Shown here: positions 1 through 8,929 of the stretch, in pieces
Layout of the letters: every line of letters begins with the position of its first letter
Numbering within the stretch: position 1 is the stretch's first letter
Assembly: GCA_040401995.1 (NCBI GenBank)
Contig: JBBANM010000010.1
Coordinates: 1 to 64,000, forward strand
Origin: Haliscomenobacter sp040401995
GTDB lineage: Bacteria; Bacteroidota; Bacteroidia; Chitinophagales; Saprospiraceae
Reading direction: 5' to 3'
Length of the DNA: 64,000 bases
Position numbers and translations under genes: made by a program
The notes under the pieces: generated by a model
Seen by the model: the letters and a program-made list of their open reading frames with translations, nothing else
Database searches by the model: none
What the model was told of the DNA's origin: nothing

Positions 1-52
1 GAAATAAAATTTGCTCTCCTTCGCCTCAGATCCAAAATCTGAACAAGCTCTT

Positions 53-120
53 AAACCTTCCAGGTCTTTGAGATCTGGAAGGTTTGGCAACCGATCGTTG
101 TGAAATTGTCCAGTAGTACG
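53..120. repeat. MITE-like palindromic element, degenerate copy A
   Basis: The central palindrome (53-85) has arms AAACCTTCCAGGTCT / AGATCTGGAAGGTTT around a 3-nt centre. It is followed at 103-120 by AAATTGTCCAGTAGTACG, a variant of the right terminal inverted repeat seen in the other copies (1158-1260, 14504-14605, 23928-24031, 26936-27038). I cannot recognise the left terminal repeat, which should lie near position 18, so this copy is decayed or truncated on that side. It lies downstream of the DUF4249 gene. Confidence 0.65.
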
Positions 121-145
121 TGGCCAGAGTCATTGGATTAATTCC

Positions 146-1081
146 TTACCGCCCAATCACCAACGAAGTTTTTGACTTGCTAAAACCGGCAAAAATGCCC
201 TGCCCATTTTGGATGTTATTGAAGAGGATAACTGGCTCCGCATAAGGCACATTCGGATTGCTCTGCTGGCGGCTAATGGAAGAAAGATACAAGTAATATG
301 CCTTGCTCACTGATCGGAGCTCGATGTCTAAATTGCCCAATAACGCTTGTTTGGTATCCACCAATATTGAGACCGGAAAAGTAAGGGTTACCCCACGTCC
401 GTTAAATGGTTTGTCTTCCAGCAATAAACCACCATTAAAACTGGCTACCTGAAAATTATTACTGGCATCCGGACTTAATGCTAAGGTTTGAATAGTCGTG
501 CTGGTGATTACGGTATCTCCTGAAGCTACTTTGAAATTGTTGGTTTTTTGATAAAAATTGAGGTGATAATAGTTTTCTTGATCAATTGGGTCAAGAAAAC
601 GCAGCACCACGGTATAATTGTCGTTGTTTTCCCCTGGTTTTGAAGTTGGTATAATTTGTAAATCGCGAATGGATTGCTCTACAATTGGCACTGGAGCAGG
701 GATACTGTTCGTGGCCAGTACCATGGGAAAACCATCTGCTTTTGCTTTGATGGTGTATTCAATGCCAATTTGCGGCTGAAAACGGTCGCTGGTATAGTAC
801 GGTGGATCATCATTGGGAGGAGTCACCAAAGAAAGCGTTTCCTTTAGTTGATTGCCTTGCCAAATTTCCACTGCCGCATTTCCGATGTATTCAGTCACCG
901 TATTGGAACTCAATGCCGCTTTAGTTTTTGAAATCTGAACTTTAAAATAATTATCATCGGTAAAATTGCAAATCAAAACCAGTTTGGGACCAGGATCAGC
1001 AATGTTGATGTCTACCGGTTTTTCACAGGTAGCCGCAATAAACATCAACCCCACCAAAGCCAGAATTCCATTTCTGATCAT
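146..1081 (-). CDS. DUF4249 family outer-membrane-associated lipoprotein
   Basis: A 311-residue protein. I start it at 1081 because the reading begins MIRNGILALVGLMF and continues into a lipobox-like IAATC, a good lipoprotein signal peptide. The longer open frame to 1243 reads through a repeat element and has no signal peptide. The sequence after the cysteine (EKPVDINIADPGPKLVL, then 'FTDDNYFKVQISKTKA') matches the DUF4249 family, which in Bacteroidota usually accompanies TonB-dependent receptors that carry an STN domain. Here it follows the receptor on the same strand and is separated from it by a MITE-like repeat at 1158-1260. Its role is unknown; a partner of the receptor in ligand capture is likely from context. 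The start is well supported and the function is inferred from the family. Confidence 0.8.
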   Translation of the reverse strand: MIRNGILALVGLMFIAATCEKPVDINIADPGPKLVLICNFTDDNYFKVQISKTKAALSSNTVTEYIGNAAVEIWQGNQLKETLSLVTPPNDDPPYYTSDRFQPQIGIEYTIKAKADGFPMVLATNSIPAPVPIVEQSIRDLQIIPTSKPGENNDNYTVVLRFLDPIDQENYYHLNFYQKTNNFKVASGDTVITSTTIQTLALSPDASNNFQVASFNGGLLLEDKPFNGRGVTLTFPVSILVDTKQALLGNLDIELRSVSKAYYLYLSSISRQQSNPNVPYAEPVILFNNIQNGQGIFAGFSKSKTSLVIGR

Positions 1082-1157
1082 AGCCGCTGGATAATTTAAG
1101 CAAGTTATTCCGAGTCCTGGAGAACTCAACGCATAAGAAGAATACCATACCTGCCAC

Positions 1158-1260
1158 CATACTGCTGGAGATTTAAAATTTTGGTGATACGTAAACCTTC
1201 CAGGTCTTCGAGACCTGGAAGGTTTGACGAGCGATCCATACAAAAATGTCCAGAAGTATG
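1158..1260. repeat. MITE-like palindromic element, copy B
   Basis: A 103-bp element with left end CATACTGCTGGAGATTT and right end AAAATGTCCAGAAGTATG (inverted). The central palindrome at 1193-1225 has perfect 15-bp arms and a TCG centre. The flanks are ACCTGCCAC (1149-1157) and ATCTGCCAC (1261-1269), an 8/9 direct repeat consistent with an old 9-bp target-site duplication. It sits between the TonB receptor and the DUF4249 gene. Confidence 0.8.
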
Positions 1261-1277
1261 ATCTGCCACAAAAGTAC

Positions 1278-3932
1278 CTAAAATTTTATCGAATAATTCA
1301 ATGAAGGTAAAATCGGCAAAAGATGAACACCTACATACCGTCGATTTACTTTCAGCTGATTGTTTTCGGTAAAATATTGGCTATCGAGCTTGTAATAGAG
1401 GGGGTTGCGGCGGTTGAGCAGGTTGTAGACCCCCACATTTAGGGTATGTTTCAAAGCACCTTTGGATTGGAAATAGATATTAAGACTTAGATCCAAGCGG
1501 GTATAAGCAGGAAGACGAAACTGATTTTTGGAACCATAATCAATAGCATTTACTGCACCAACTACATCAGGGATTTTCACGGTATAAGCTTCGATGGGTA
1601 AGCTATAAGCCAAGCCAGAACTAAAGATCCAGGTTCCAGTCAACTCAAAAACTTTGGAGAAGGTATGAAACGCTGCTACTTTTAAATCATGGCGATGATC
1701 AAACCGAAATGGATAAGGATTACCAAAATTTATTTTTTCAAAAACGCGGTTGGTATGCGCCAAGGAATAAGATATCCAACCAGTCGTTTTTCCTTGCGTT
1801 TTGCGCAGGAAAAAGTCGATGCCATAAGCCTTTCCCTTGCCAATGGTAATGTTTTGTTCCCAATTGTCTAGGTAGTTTGCGCCTTCGATGTAGTTCACCA
1901 AATGGCGCATGATCTTGTAGTAGGCTTCTACGCCAAATTGCCATTGCCGACTGAGCTGTAGGTCGCTTCCTAAGCTTCCTTGCCAAGCTATTTCCGGTGC
2001 AATTTTCCCGGTAGATGGCACCCACAAATCGGTAGGCAACCCGATGTTAGAACTGGTCAGCAAGTGCATGAATTGCGCCATTTTGGTAACGGCGGTCTTG
2101 AACTGAAGTTTGGAAGTAGGTTTCCAGTAAGCAACAAAACGAGGTTCAAGCGAAGCATAAAAACGGGAGTCCGTTTTCCAAGTAGATACATTGAGTCCAT
2201 AATCTACCCGCCAATGCCGGTTCGGGACATAAGAATCCTCTGCATATACACTTGCTCCCATAGTGCCAATGGGTCGGCCAATGATTTTTGTGCGGTCTAT
2301 TTTTTCGGAAAACGTGATGTCAAATTCTTGCGCGCCTGGTTGAAAAGTGTTGTATTGGGTGTTGATTCCAAAACGGACAACATGCTGTGCTAAAGGGGAC
2401 CACTGAAAATCAGAACGCAAGGAATAGCCCTTGATGCTGGAGCGATACTGTCCAAAATCCCATTCATACTGGTAATACAATTTTGGGGATAAAGCTTTGA
2501 GGGAATCGCGGGTATCGTAACCCACTTCTACTTTTAATTGGCTGTAGGTAGCGGTGGTATTGACAAAAAGTTTGTTGTTGATCACTCGGTTCCAACGCAA
2601 GGCCGATCCGATGTTTTCCCAAAATAAATTCTCGCTATAGGACGTAGTATGCCGATAACGATGATTCAACTGATTGGCCCAAAACTGAAAGGAATCTACT
2701 CGACTGCCCGAATTGTTGTATTTGTCCATACCTCGGTAATAACTCAAATAAATTTTATCCTTGGGAGATAGGTCATAGCTTACTTTGGCATTAAAGTCAT
2801 AGAAACGGTAGGAGCTGGAACCATCTTCGCCTCTACCAAACTTATATTGCTGCGTGGCGGGTTGGAGGTACCAGTTTAAAAATGAAAAACGACCAGAAAG
2901 TAAAATGGAACCTTTTCCTTTGAAGATCGGCCCTTCAACTGTTAAACGGGAGGCCACTAATCCTACTTCCGCACTTCCTTCCCAATAATTTTTATTACCG
3001 TCGCGGGTGCGTATGTCCAGCACTGAAGACAAACGACCGCTGTACCGAGCCGGAAAAGCTCCTTTCAATAGATCGACCGATTTGATGGTGCTGGTATTGA
3101 ACAACGACAACAACCCGGCGCCATGATTAAAGTTGTAAACCGGTACGTCATCGATGATCACCAGGTTATGGCCAGCTTCACCGCCACGAACAAAGATACC
3201 GCCAATGCCGTCGGCGCCAGTCTGTATCCCCGGTAAAAGGTGAATGGTTCGTATGAGATCAGTTTCCCCCGCAAATTTGGGGATCTTTCCTACTTGCGAC
3301 AGTTCCAATTGTCCACTGTTGGATTCCCCCGGCATGCCGTCGACAATGGTAAATTCTTCCAAAGTGAGGTCATTCATCATGGAAAACAAAACCGTGGTGT
3401 CTTTATGAAGCGTAAATTTCTTATGGAGTGGTTGATAACCAAGGTAGGATATAGTCAGCTCCGTTTCTCCTTCCGGCAACGACAAAGAAAAGTAACCAAA
3501 TCCATTGCTTAGCGCCCCGATTTGGTTTTGTGGCGAAAAAACGGTAGCACTGATGAGGCGTTCTCCAGAGTTGTCTTTTTCAATAAATCCGCTGATTACA
3601 AAACGACGGCGACTGATGCTGGGCGCATCTTTAACGAGCACAACTTGGCCATTGGTCAATCTGTACCCGAGTCCAGTGTCTTCCAGAATTTTATTGAGTA
3701 CAGTTTTGACTGGCGTATCTTCAAACGTGAGATTGATGGTGCGTTTGGGCAATTTATCATTGGAAAAAAGCAAGTCTAGGCGCGTTTGTACGATCAATTG
3801 GCGCAGCGCATCGGCAATGGGTTGTTGTTTAAAGGCAATAGAAACCCGTTGCTCTAATGCCGTTTGGGTCCAAGCATTAAGGCTACAAACTAAAAAAAAC
3901 AGCGCCAAAAAAATGCGTACAGATGACCTCAT
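1278..3932 (-). CDS. TonB-dependent receptor with STN and carboxypeptidase-like regulatory domains
   Basis: An 884-residue outer-membrane receptor. It has an N-terminal signal peptide (MRSSVRIFLALFFLVCS), then an STN/secretin-like domain at about 25-100 that would contact the FecR anti-sigma factor. A carboxypeptidase-D-regulatory-like domain follows at about 110-185 (VISGFIEKDNSGERLISATV). The plug domain at about 205-310 includes IFVRGGEAGHNLVIIDDVPV, and a beta-barrel runs to the C-terminus. The STN domain, together with the FecR and ECF sigma genes just upstream on the same strand, indicates cell-surface signalling: ligand binding at the barrel relays through FecR to the sigma factor. The substrate is unknown; no SusD partner is present, so a metal chelate or small peptide is as likely as a glycan. 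Confidence 0.93.
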   Translation of the reverse strand: MRSSVRIFLALFFLVCSLNAWTQTALEQRVSIAFKQQPIADALRQLIVQTRLDLLFSNDKLPKRTINLTFEDTPVKTVLNKILEDTGLGYRLTNGQVVLVKDAPSISRRRFVISGFIEKDNSGERLISATVFSPQNQIGALSNGFGYFSLSLPEGETELTISYLGYQPLHKKFTLHKDTTVLFSMMNDLTLEEFTIVDGMPGESNSGQLELSQVGKIPKFAGETDLIRTIHLLPGIQTGADGIGGIFVRGGEAGHNLVIIDDVPVYNFNHGAGLLSLFNTSTIKSVDLLKGAFPARYSGRLSSVLDIRTRDGNKNYWEGSAEVGLVASRLTVEGPIFKGKGSILLSGRFSFLNWYLQPATQQYKFGRGEDGSSSYRFYDFNAKVSYDLSPKDKIYLSYYRGMDKYNNSGSRVDSFQFWANQLNHRYRHTTSYSENLFWENIGSALRWNRVINNKLFVNTTATYSQLKVEVGYDTRDSLKALSPKLYYQYEWDFGQYRSSIKGYSLRSDFQWSPLAQHVVRFGINTQYNTFQPGAQEFDITFSEKIDRTKIIGRPIGTMGASVYAEDSYVPNRHWRVDYGLNVSTWKTDSRFYASLEPRFVAYWKPTSKLQFKTAVTKMAQFMHLLTSSNIGLPTDLWVPSTGKIAPEIAWQGSLGSDLQLSRQWQFGVEAYYKIMRHLVNYIEGANYLDNWEQNITIGKGKAYGIDFFLRKTQGKTTGWISYSLAHTNRVFEKINFGNPYPFRFDHRHDLKVAAFHTFSKVFELTGTWIFSSGLAYSLPIEAYTVKIPDVVGAVNAIDYGSKNQFRLPAYTRLDLSLNIYFQSKGALKHTLNVGVYNLLNRRNPLYYKLDSQYFTENNQLKVNRRYVGVHLLPILPSLNYSIKF

Positions 3933-3966
3933 ATATTGGGATTTACAGGAAGGTTTTTGGTTTTTT

Positions 3967-4938
3967 TTATTTCACCAAAAGCATTCCTGCTTGATCTTTT
4001 TCCAAACGCAAACCTGCCGTTAATATCACTGCACTAAAACTATTCTCTGCTCGATTCAAGTACAAATTACCAGTAATGCGCACCTCACCATATTTTTGAT
4101 CTAAAAACCGGATGTGCAAATTGGAATGCCGTTCCAATATAGTTTTGACTTGTAACAGCGGCGTTGCATCGCAAAAAATCTTCCCGCTGCTCCATATTTG
4201 CGACAACATCGTTTTGGTTTCGATTTTTGACAAACCGCCATCTTTTTGATGTTGCCCTTTTGAATTTTTGGGCAATTGAATGGAGTTGCCAGTTGCTTTA
4301 TCGGTCAAGGCTACCAATCCCTCTTCAACTTCAACTTCGGTAAAATTTTCACTGGATAAGGCCCGCAAATTAAAACGCGTTCCCAACACCCTTACTTTCG
4401 ACCATTTTGTTTCGATTTCAAAGGGTTGATCGGGTCGGTGGGTGACCGCAAAAAAAGCTTCGCCATCCAAACGGATCAAGCGTTTTTTAAGCTGATTAAA
4501 ATGCAAGGGCAAAGACAAAGTGGAGTTTCTATTCAACCTTACGATCGAGCCATCGGGTAAAGTCACTTGGCGAATATCAGTAGCACTAGAAGCGATTGTT
4601 TGCCATTCTAATGTTTGGTTTGGGCGAGCGAACAACCAAATACCTAAAGCGAGACCAATTGCAATGGCAGCAACCAGCCATTTAGCCAGCGGATTGCTAC
4701 GAATGGGTCGAACGGGAGTTTCTGTTTCAGTAATTTTGGATTTAAAGCGTTGTAAATTGAATTCTACATCGACATCAAAAGGATCAGATTGTTTGTAGTT
4801 GCTGCTGAGCGACCACAATCGGTTGAAATCATGCTCCAATGTCGGATCCGGCTCTTGGTCCATCGCGGCATCAAATTGATTTTGGGCAACCTCATCACCC
4901 TTCAATTTACGAATCATCAACCTGAAAATACTAGTCAT
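3967..4938 (-). CDS. FecR family anti-sigma factor
   Basis: A 323-residue inner-membrane anti-sigma factor. The cytoplasmic N-terminal part (about 1-85) would bind the ECF sigma factor. A single membrane segment lies at about 88-105 (WLVAAIAIGLALGIWLFA). The periplasmic FecR domain follows (VTLPDGSIVRLNRNSTLSL, then GEAFFAVTHRPDQPFEIET and VLGTRFNLRA), and a C-terminal domain at about 240-323 resembles the DUF4974 domain that meets the receptor STN domain. It lies 34 bp upstream of the TonB receptor and downstream of the sigma gene, the standard order. The gap to the sigma gene holds a long imperfect hairpin (5113-5268). Confidence 0.93.
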   Translation of the reverse strand: MTSIFRLMIRKLKGDEVAQNQFDAAMDQEPDPTLEHDFNRLWSLSSNYKQSDPFDVDVEFNLQRFKSKITETETPVRPIRSNPLAKWLVAAIAIGLALGIWLFARPNQTLEWQTIASSATDIRQVTLPDGSIVRLNRNSTLSLPLHFNQLKKRLIRLDGEAFFAVTHRPDQPFEIETKWSKVRVLGTRFNLRALSSENFTEVEVEEGLVALTDKATGNSIQLPKNSKGQHQKDGGLSKIETKTMLSQIWSSGKIFCDATPLLQVKTILERHSNLHIRFLDQKYGEVRITGNLYLNRAENSFSAVILTAGLRLEKDQAGMLLVK

Positions 4939-5112
4939 TCCAATTAGTTTACCTCAAAATCCGTTCGTATTGTCGACTAACCACCAAGGCTTCATCCAAC
5001 TACTATCTAAACTGAATTCTTAATACCTGACACAAATAAACTGAATTACCACTATCCCTAACTTCATTTTTCTTTGAATTTCTGCATGCTGTCTGACAAT
5101 TAACCTTCAAGA

Positions 5113-5268
5113 GCTTGGTCGGCATTCTGCTTCGCGCTACAAATGGCCAAAATTCACCCCCATTTCGTTACGAAAATGCTCATGTAGCGCTGCTACACTC
5201 CGCTTTTCGTGCCTCATTGGGGTAAATTTTAGCTCATTTTCGCCAGCGAACCAGAATACCGACCAACC
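5113..5268. repeat. Long imperfect inverted repeat in the sigma-fecR gap
   Basis: The 336-bp space between the sigma and fecR genes is filled mostly by one large inverted repeat. The left arm starts GCTTGGTCGGCATTCTGC; the right arm read in reverse starts GGTTGGTCGGTATTCTGG. The arms stay alignable for about 70 bases to a centre TGTAGCGCTGCTACA near 5190. It resembles in design the 164-165-bp elements at 10536, 28772, 36621 and 47612 but its arms differ, so I treat it as a related or separate family. It could form a strong RNA hairpin between two co-transcribed genes. Confidence 0.7.
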
Positions 5269-5275
5269 TCTAACC

Positions 5276-5821
5276 TCAATTCAAATAGTCTTTCAGGGCA
5301 ATCCGCAAACGTTTCAGCGCCTTTACAACTTGATTTTCAACGGTTTTTTCGGCAATTCCCAACTGGTCGGCAATCTCTTTGTACGACAATTCATCGTACC
5401 TGCTAAGTACAAAAACCATTCTACATTTTTCGGGTAACTGGTCAATTGCTCGATCAATTTGTTCTTGCAAATCAATCCCAGCCAATTCTTGGGTAACATC
5501 CGAAACATTGAGTTCTAAATCTGCAGTTGGCTCTTCACTCGGCGCCAATCGATTGTCTCTGATGTAATTCAAGGTACGATTGATGGCTGCCCGACGAAGA
5601 TAGGCCCCCAATGAAGAGGTAATTTGCAACTGCCCTCTTTTGCGCCAAAGATCAAAAAAAACATCCTGCGTTAAATCCTGAGCCACATGTTGATCGGGCA
5701 ATACGCGATAGACCACAAAGCATAGATCTTTGAAGTAGTTACGAAAAAGCCACTCAAAGGCTTGCTCTTCGTTCCTCGTCAAAAGCTCAAAAAAAAGTTG
5801 ATCAGAATCGCTTAATTGCAC
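5276..5821 (-). CDS. RNA polymerase ECF sigma factor (partner of FecR)
   Basis: A 181-residue ECF-type sigma-70 factor. Region 2 (about 20-85) includes FEWLFRNYFKDLCFVVYRVL and AQDLTQDVFFDLWRKR. Region 4 (about 120-175) includes LPEKCRMVFVLSRYDELSYK followed by IADQLGIAEKTVENQV, the helix-turn-helix that reads the -35 element. It heads the cassette fecR - TonB receptor - DUF4249 on the minus strand and probably drives those genes when the receptor signals. Length and composition are typical of the Bacteroidota ECF sigma factors paired with FecR. Confidence 0.93.
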   Translation of the reverse strand: MQLSDSDQLFFELLTRNEEQAFEWLFRNYFKDLCFVVYRVLPDQHVAQDLTQDVFFDLWRKRGQLQITSSLGAYLRRAAINRTLNYIRDNRLAPSEEPTADLELNVSDVTQELAGIDLQEQIDRAIDQLPEKCRMVFVLSRYDELSYKEIADQLGIAEKTVENQVVKALKRLRIALKDYLN

Positions 5822-5877
5822 AATGCTCGGTTTAGGATTTATGAATTTAGCATTCCTTTGCGAAAAGCCGAAGTGCT

Positions 5878-6525
5878 TTATGCTTTAATTGTTTTTAACC
5901 CATTTTGCACCCAAGGAATACGCGATTTCAATTGATTAGCAAAAACAGCTACACTGACGCCTAGGATAGCACCTAAATACACATCTTTAAAAAAATGCTG
6001 CACCAAATACATCCGCGATAAACCCACCAAAAAGGCAATCAGGAAAAACACCAGCGCCGCCCATTTTTTTTGTGGCCAACAAAATGCCAAGAAGGCAAAA
6101 AGGGCAAATGCCGCCATGGTATGACCCGATGGGAAACTGTTCAGCCCGGTATTTAAATGAACACCTTCAATGGGGTGAACCTGGCTAAAAAGTCCTTGCT
6201 CTTCAAAAAAACGAGCGGGGCGAGGTTGGTGAAAAATCTTTTTTGAAACAAAAGATAAAATGCTTACAACTACCCCAATTACCGGTACCAAAAACGCGGA
6301 TCGATCACGTTGTACCAGCAGCAGTATAAAGAAAACGGCTACATAGCCATAGGCCTCCCCCGCCTTAGTCATAATAGGGAAAAAAGCATCTTCAAATGAC
6401 ATCCGGTTGGCGTTCCACTCCAATAACAATTGACCTTGTGGGATGCTCAATACATAAATCCCAAACAGTAGAAACAATAAAAAAGAGCCCAGAAACCAAC
6501 TATTTTCTTTGACTAACAAGCGCAT
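5878..6525 (-). CDS. Phosphatase PAP2 family membrane protein
   Basis: A 215-residue membrane protein with about five or six hydrophobic segments. All three PAP2 signature motifs are visible: KKIFHQPRPARFF (motif 1), SFPSGHTMAAFALF (motif 2, catalytic His) and GLSRMYLVQHFFKDV (motif 3, nucleophilic His). It would remove phosphate from a lipid phosphate such as undecaprenyl pyrophosphate, phosphatidylglycerophosphate or lipid A; the sequence does not decide which. The start overlaps the end of the upstream LptF/G-type gene by 26 bp, so the two are almost certainly co-transcribed, which favours an envelope-lipid role. Confidence 0.9.
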   Translation of the reverse strand: MRLLVKENSWFLGSFLLFLLFGIYVLSIPQGQLLLEWNANRMSFEDAFFPIMTKAGEAYGYVAVFFILLLVQRDRSAFLVPVIGVVVSILSFVSKKIFHQPRPARFFEEQGLFSQVHPIEGVHLNTGLNSFPSGHTMAAFALFAFLAFCWPQKKWAALVFFLIAFLVGLSRMYLVQHFFKDVYLGAILGVSVAVFANQLKSRIPWVQNGLKTIKA

Positions 6526-8197
6526 ACTTTTTGAATTTTTGTTGAATAAAGGTTCCTATCTGGGCTAGAAGCTGTTTTAATCCATTCATCTGAAAAGCTT
6601 GGGTGTCATTCATGGCTTGGATGGTTAAAAAGATACCCACGGGAAACAACACCATACAAGGAATCCACGCCGCAGTAACGGCAGGCACCACAAACGTTTC
6701 CGCTACTTTCCGACAAAAAATGGTCATGATTACAAAAATCATAAAAAAGATGATCGAAATCAAAATCGGATAGCCAAACCCGCCTTTGCGGATAATGGCG
6801 CCCATCGGAGCACCAATGAACAAAAAGATAAAACAAACTACCGCAATGCTGTATTTGGTTTGCCGGTCGTATATAAACTTGGCGCGTTGCTCGCGTATCT
6901 GATCCAAGCTCATGGTCATGGACTCGGTTTGGTTCAGAATAGCCCGCACTACGGTTTCCACCTTGTTGTGGTATTTCTTCAAATCCTTTTCTCCAAAAAT
7001 TTCATAAAAATGCGCCTTACCGCCAATTACTCCGATCTTGGGCATCGAGTTTGGGGGCACATATCCATTGGCCAAGGGGTCTTCAGTGCCTTCAAAGTTT
7101 TTATTGGCCATCGCCACTGTATTGTCGTCAGGTGGATCCGTGCTAGGAGGCTCAGCGGTTGTGGGCTCGGCCGCAGGGGCGGCCACGGGTACACCAGTTA
7201 ACGGTTGTAAAGTCAATAGCTGAGTTGTCGTTGGTATTGGTCCGCCATTTGATGGGGGCGGTTGGGTTGCGGTATTACTGGTATCCGGCTCTTTGATCAG
7301 GGTGATATAATTGCCGATGTATTTGTAGATCTCGCTTTGTCTTTTGTCAATGTCTTGACCCATGGAGTCGGCAGCGATTTTGAGCTGCCCAGCCGTCATC
7401 ATTTGCCGGTTTTCGGTAAACAGCTTGATGTTGGTGCGATTGAGCTTGAACTCGCTGAGGTCAAATATTTTGGTAAACAGCTTAAACCCAGTGCGTACAA
7501 AAGGGTATTTGCTCTGATTGGTCGATTGGTAATTGCGGGAATCTATGTATTGATGCCCATCCCGCAAACGCATGATGAAGTATTGACCATCCTGGGAGTT
7601 GAACATTTCCCCGCTTTTGGCCATAATTTGGGTGATTTTCCCTGAAGAACCCTCGCTCTGATCGTAAATAATGACGTCTTTGATGGTTTTTCCATCACTC
7701 AATCTTTTGGCAAAATAAATGGAGTACCCCAAAAAGTCATCATTGAACAACCCTTCGTCCAATTGTAAAGCTGGTTTTTTCTGTTGTATGTCAAACATTC
7801 GCGAACCAAATTGCAGGTTGGCTTCCGGTATCAAAGTATCCGAACAATACCAAGAAAACAAGCTCATCATTGCGCCAAACACCATTAATGGCGCCATCAT
7901 CCGCAAAAGTGATACGCCTGCCGATTTTATGCTCGACAATTCATAGAACTCCGCCATATTGCCCATCACCATTACCGAGGCCAAAAGCATGCCTAAGGGT
8001 AATGCCATGGGAATGACGCTTACGCAACGGTAAGCCAAAAGCTCAATGACCATAAAAAAACCAAGCCCCTTACCTGCAAGTTCGTCGATGTAAACCCACA
8101 AGATCTGCATCACCAACACAAACAGTGAAATGGCAAAGCTGACGATAAACGGCGGTATAAAGCTGGTAAAAATAAACCGATCAATCCTTTTGAACAT
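6500..8197 (-). CDS. LptF/LptG family permease (YjgP/YjgQ) with low-complexity insert
   Basis: A 565-residue inner-membrane permease of the lipopolysaccharide export system. I start at 8197 (MFKRIDRFIFTSFIPPFIVS), the typical N-terminus; the frame is open further upstream to 8284. Three membrane segments lie in about the first 130 residues, then a large periplasmic domain, then three C-terminal segments (from IAVVCFIFLFIGAPMGAIIR). With LptB ATPase this subunit pulls LPS from the inner membrane and passes it to the LptC/LptA bridge. Unusually, residues about 305-370 are a Pro/Thr/Ala-rich low-complexity stretch (TQPPPSNGGPIPTTTQ, then AAPAAEPTTAEPPSTDPP) inserted in the periplasmic part. The PAP2 gene overlaps its 3' end. 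Confidence 0.9.
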   Translation of the reverse strand: MFKRIDRFIFTSFIPPFIVSFAISLFVLVMQILWVYIDELAGKGLGFFMVIELLAYRCVSVIPMALPLGMLLASVMVMGNMAEFYELSSIKSAGVSLLRMMAPLMVFGAMMSLFSWYCSDTLIPEANLQFGSRMFDIQQKKPALQLDEGLFNDDFLGYSIYFAKRLSDGKTIKDVIIYDQSEGSSGKITQIMAKSGEMFNSQDGQYFIMRLRDGHQYIDSRNYQSTNQSKYPFVRTGFKLFTKIFDLSEFKLNRTNIKLFTENRQMMTAGQLKIAADSMGQDIDKRQSEIYKYIGNYITLIKEPDTSNTATQPPPSNGGPIPTTTQLLTLQPLTGVPVAAPAAEPTTAEPPSTDPPDDNTVAMANKNFEGTEDPLANGYVPPNSMPKIGVIGGKAHFYEIFGEKDLKKYHNKVETVVRAILNQTESMTMSLDQIREQRAKFIYDRQTKYSIAVVCFIFLFIGAPMGAIIRKGGFGYPILISIIFFMIFVIMTIFCRKVAETFVVPAVTAAWIPCMVLFPVGIFLTIQAMNDTQAFQMNGLKQLLAQIGTFIQQKFKKYALVSQRK

Positions 8198-8400
8198 AGT
8201 CTCTTTCTTGGCTAGGGTTAGCAGGCCGATTTTTGCTGCCAACTTGGGCAACAAAGATAGCCTTGTTTGTGAAAAATCAACCACCCCTTTTTCCGTAAAG
8301 ACACCTTAACTTATACGAGTGTTGATGCGCAAGGATAAAAAAAGTAAAAAAATATTTCTAGTCTGTAACTTTTTTTTTCACCAGTCGTCTTCGAGCAGAT

Positions 8401-8910
8401 ATGAGTACACAAGAGTTCAATCACCACATAATGCCCATGCGCGATAAGCTTTATCGCTTTGCTTTGCGCATGATGAGCGCCAATTCCGACGCCGAAGACG
8501 TCGTGCAAGAGGTGTTGCTCAAACTATGGCAACAAGGGGAACAACTTTTGCAAATTCAAAATCTAGAAGCTTGGTCGATGCGCTTGACCAAAAACCAATG
8601 CATCGATAAATTACGCGCCCGGAATCACGCCACAAAAGAGTGGAAAGAGGGGTATGACCTAACTGATCAAGCTCCCCTACCCGATCGCAAAATTGAATCC
8701 AAGGACACGATGAGTTACTTGCGACGTTGCATGGAGTCATTGCCACAACAACTCAAGCTCGCCCTTCAACTCCGCGACATTGAAGGATTGAGTTACCAGG
8801 AAATTACTGAGATATTGGAGATTTCTTTACCCCAAGTGAAAATCAACATTTTTCGAGCACGCCAGCAGATGCGGGAACTAGTGCTCAAAAACCAAACCCT
8901 GAATTACTAA
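8401..8910 (+). CDS. RNA polymerase ECF sigma factor
   Basis: A 169-residue ECF sigma factor. Region 2 includes DKLYRFALRMMSANSDAEDV and VQEVLLKLWQQGEQL. Region 4 includes LPQQLKLALQLRDIEGLSYQ followed by EITEILEISLPQVKINIFRA. It begins a plus-strand cluster: 19 bp later comes a membrane protein that looks like its anti-sigma factor, then DUF4252 proteins. It is divergent from the LptF/G-type gene across a 203-bp space in which I found no convincing promoter. This arrangement suggests an envelope-response regulon unrelated to the FecR cassette. Confidence 0.92.
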   Translation: MSTQEFNHHIMPMRDKLYRFALRMMSANSDAEDVVQEVLLKLWQQGEQLLQIQNLEAWSMRLTKNQCIDKLRARNHATKEWKEGYDLTDQAPLPDRKIESKDTMSYLRRCMESLPQQLKLALQLRDIEGLSYQEITEILEISLPQVKINIFRARQQMRELVLKNQTLNY

Positions 8911-8929
8911 ATAACGAAATTATTATTCC

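Noticed and set aside
1082..1243. N-terminal extension of the DUF4249 gene.
   Set aside because: It reads through MITE copy B and gives no signal peptide; the start at 1081 gives a proper lipoprotein signal. The same applies to the extensions at 23958-24074 and 26959-27060.
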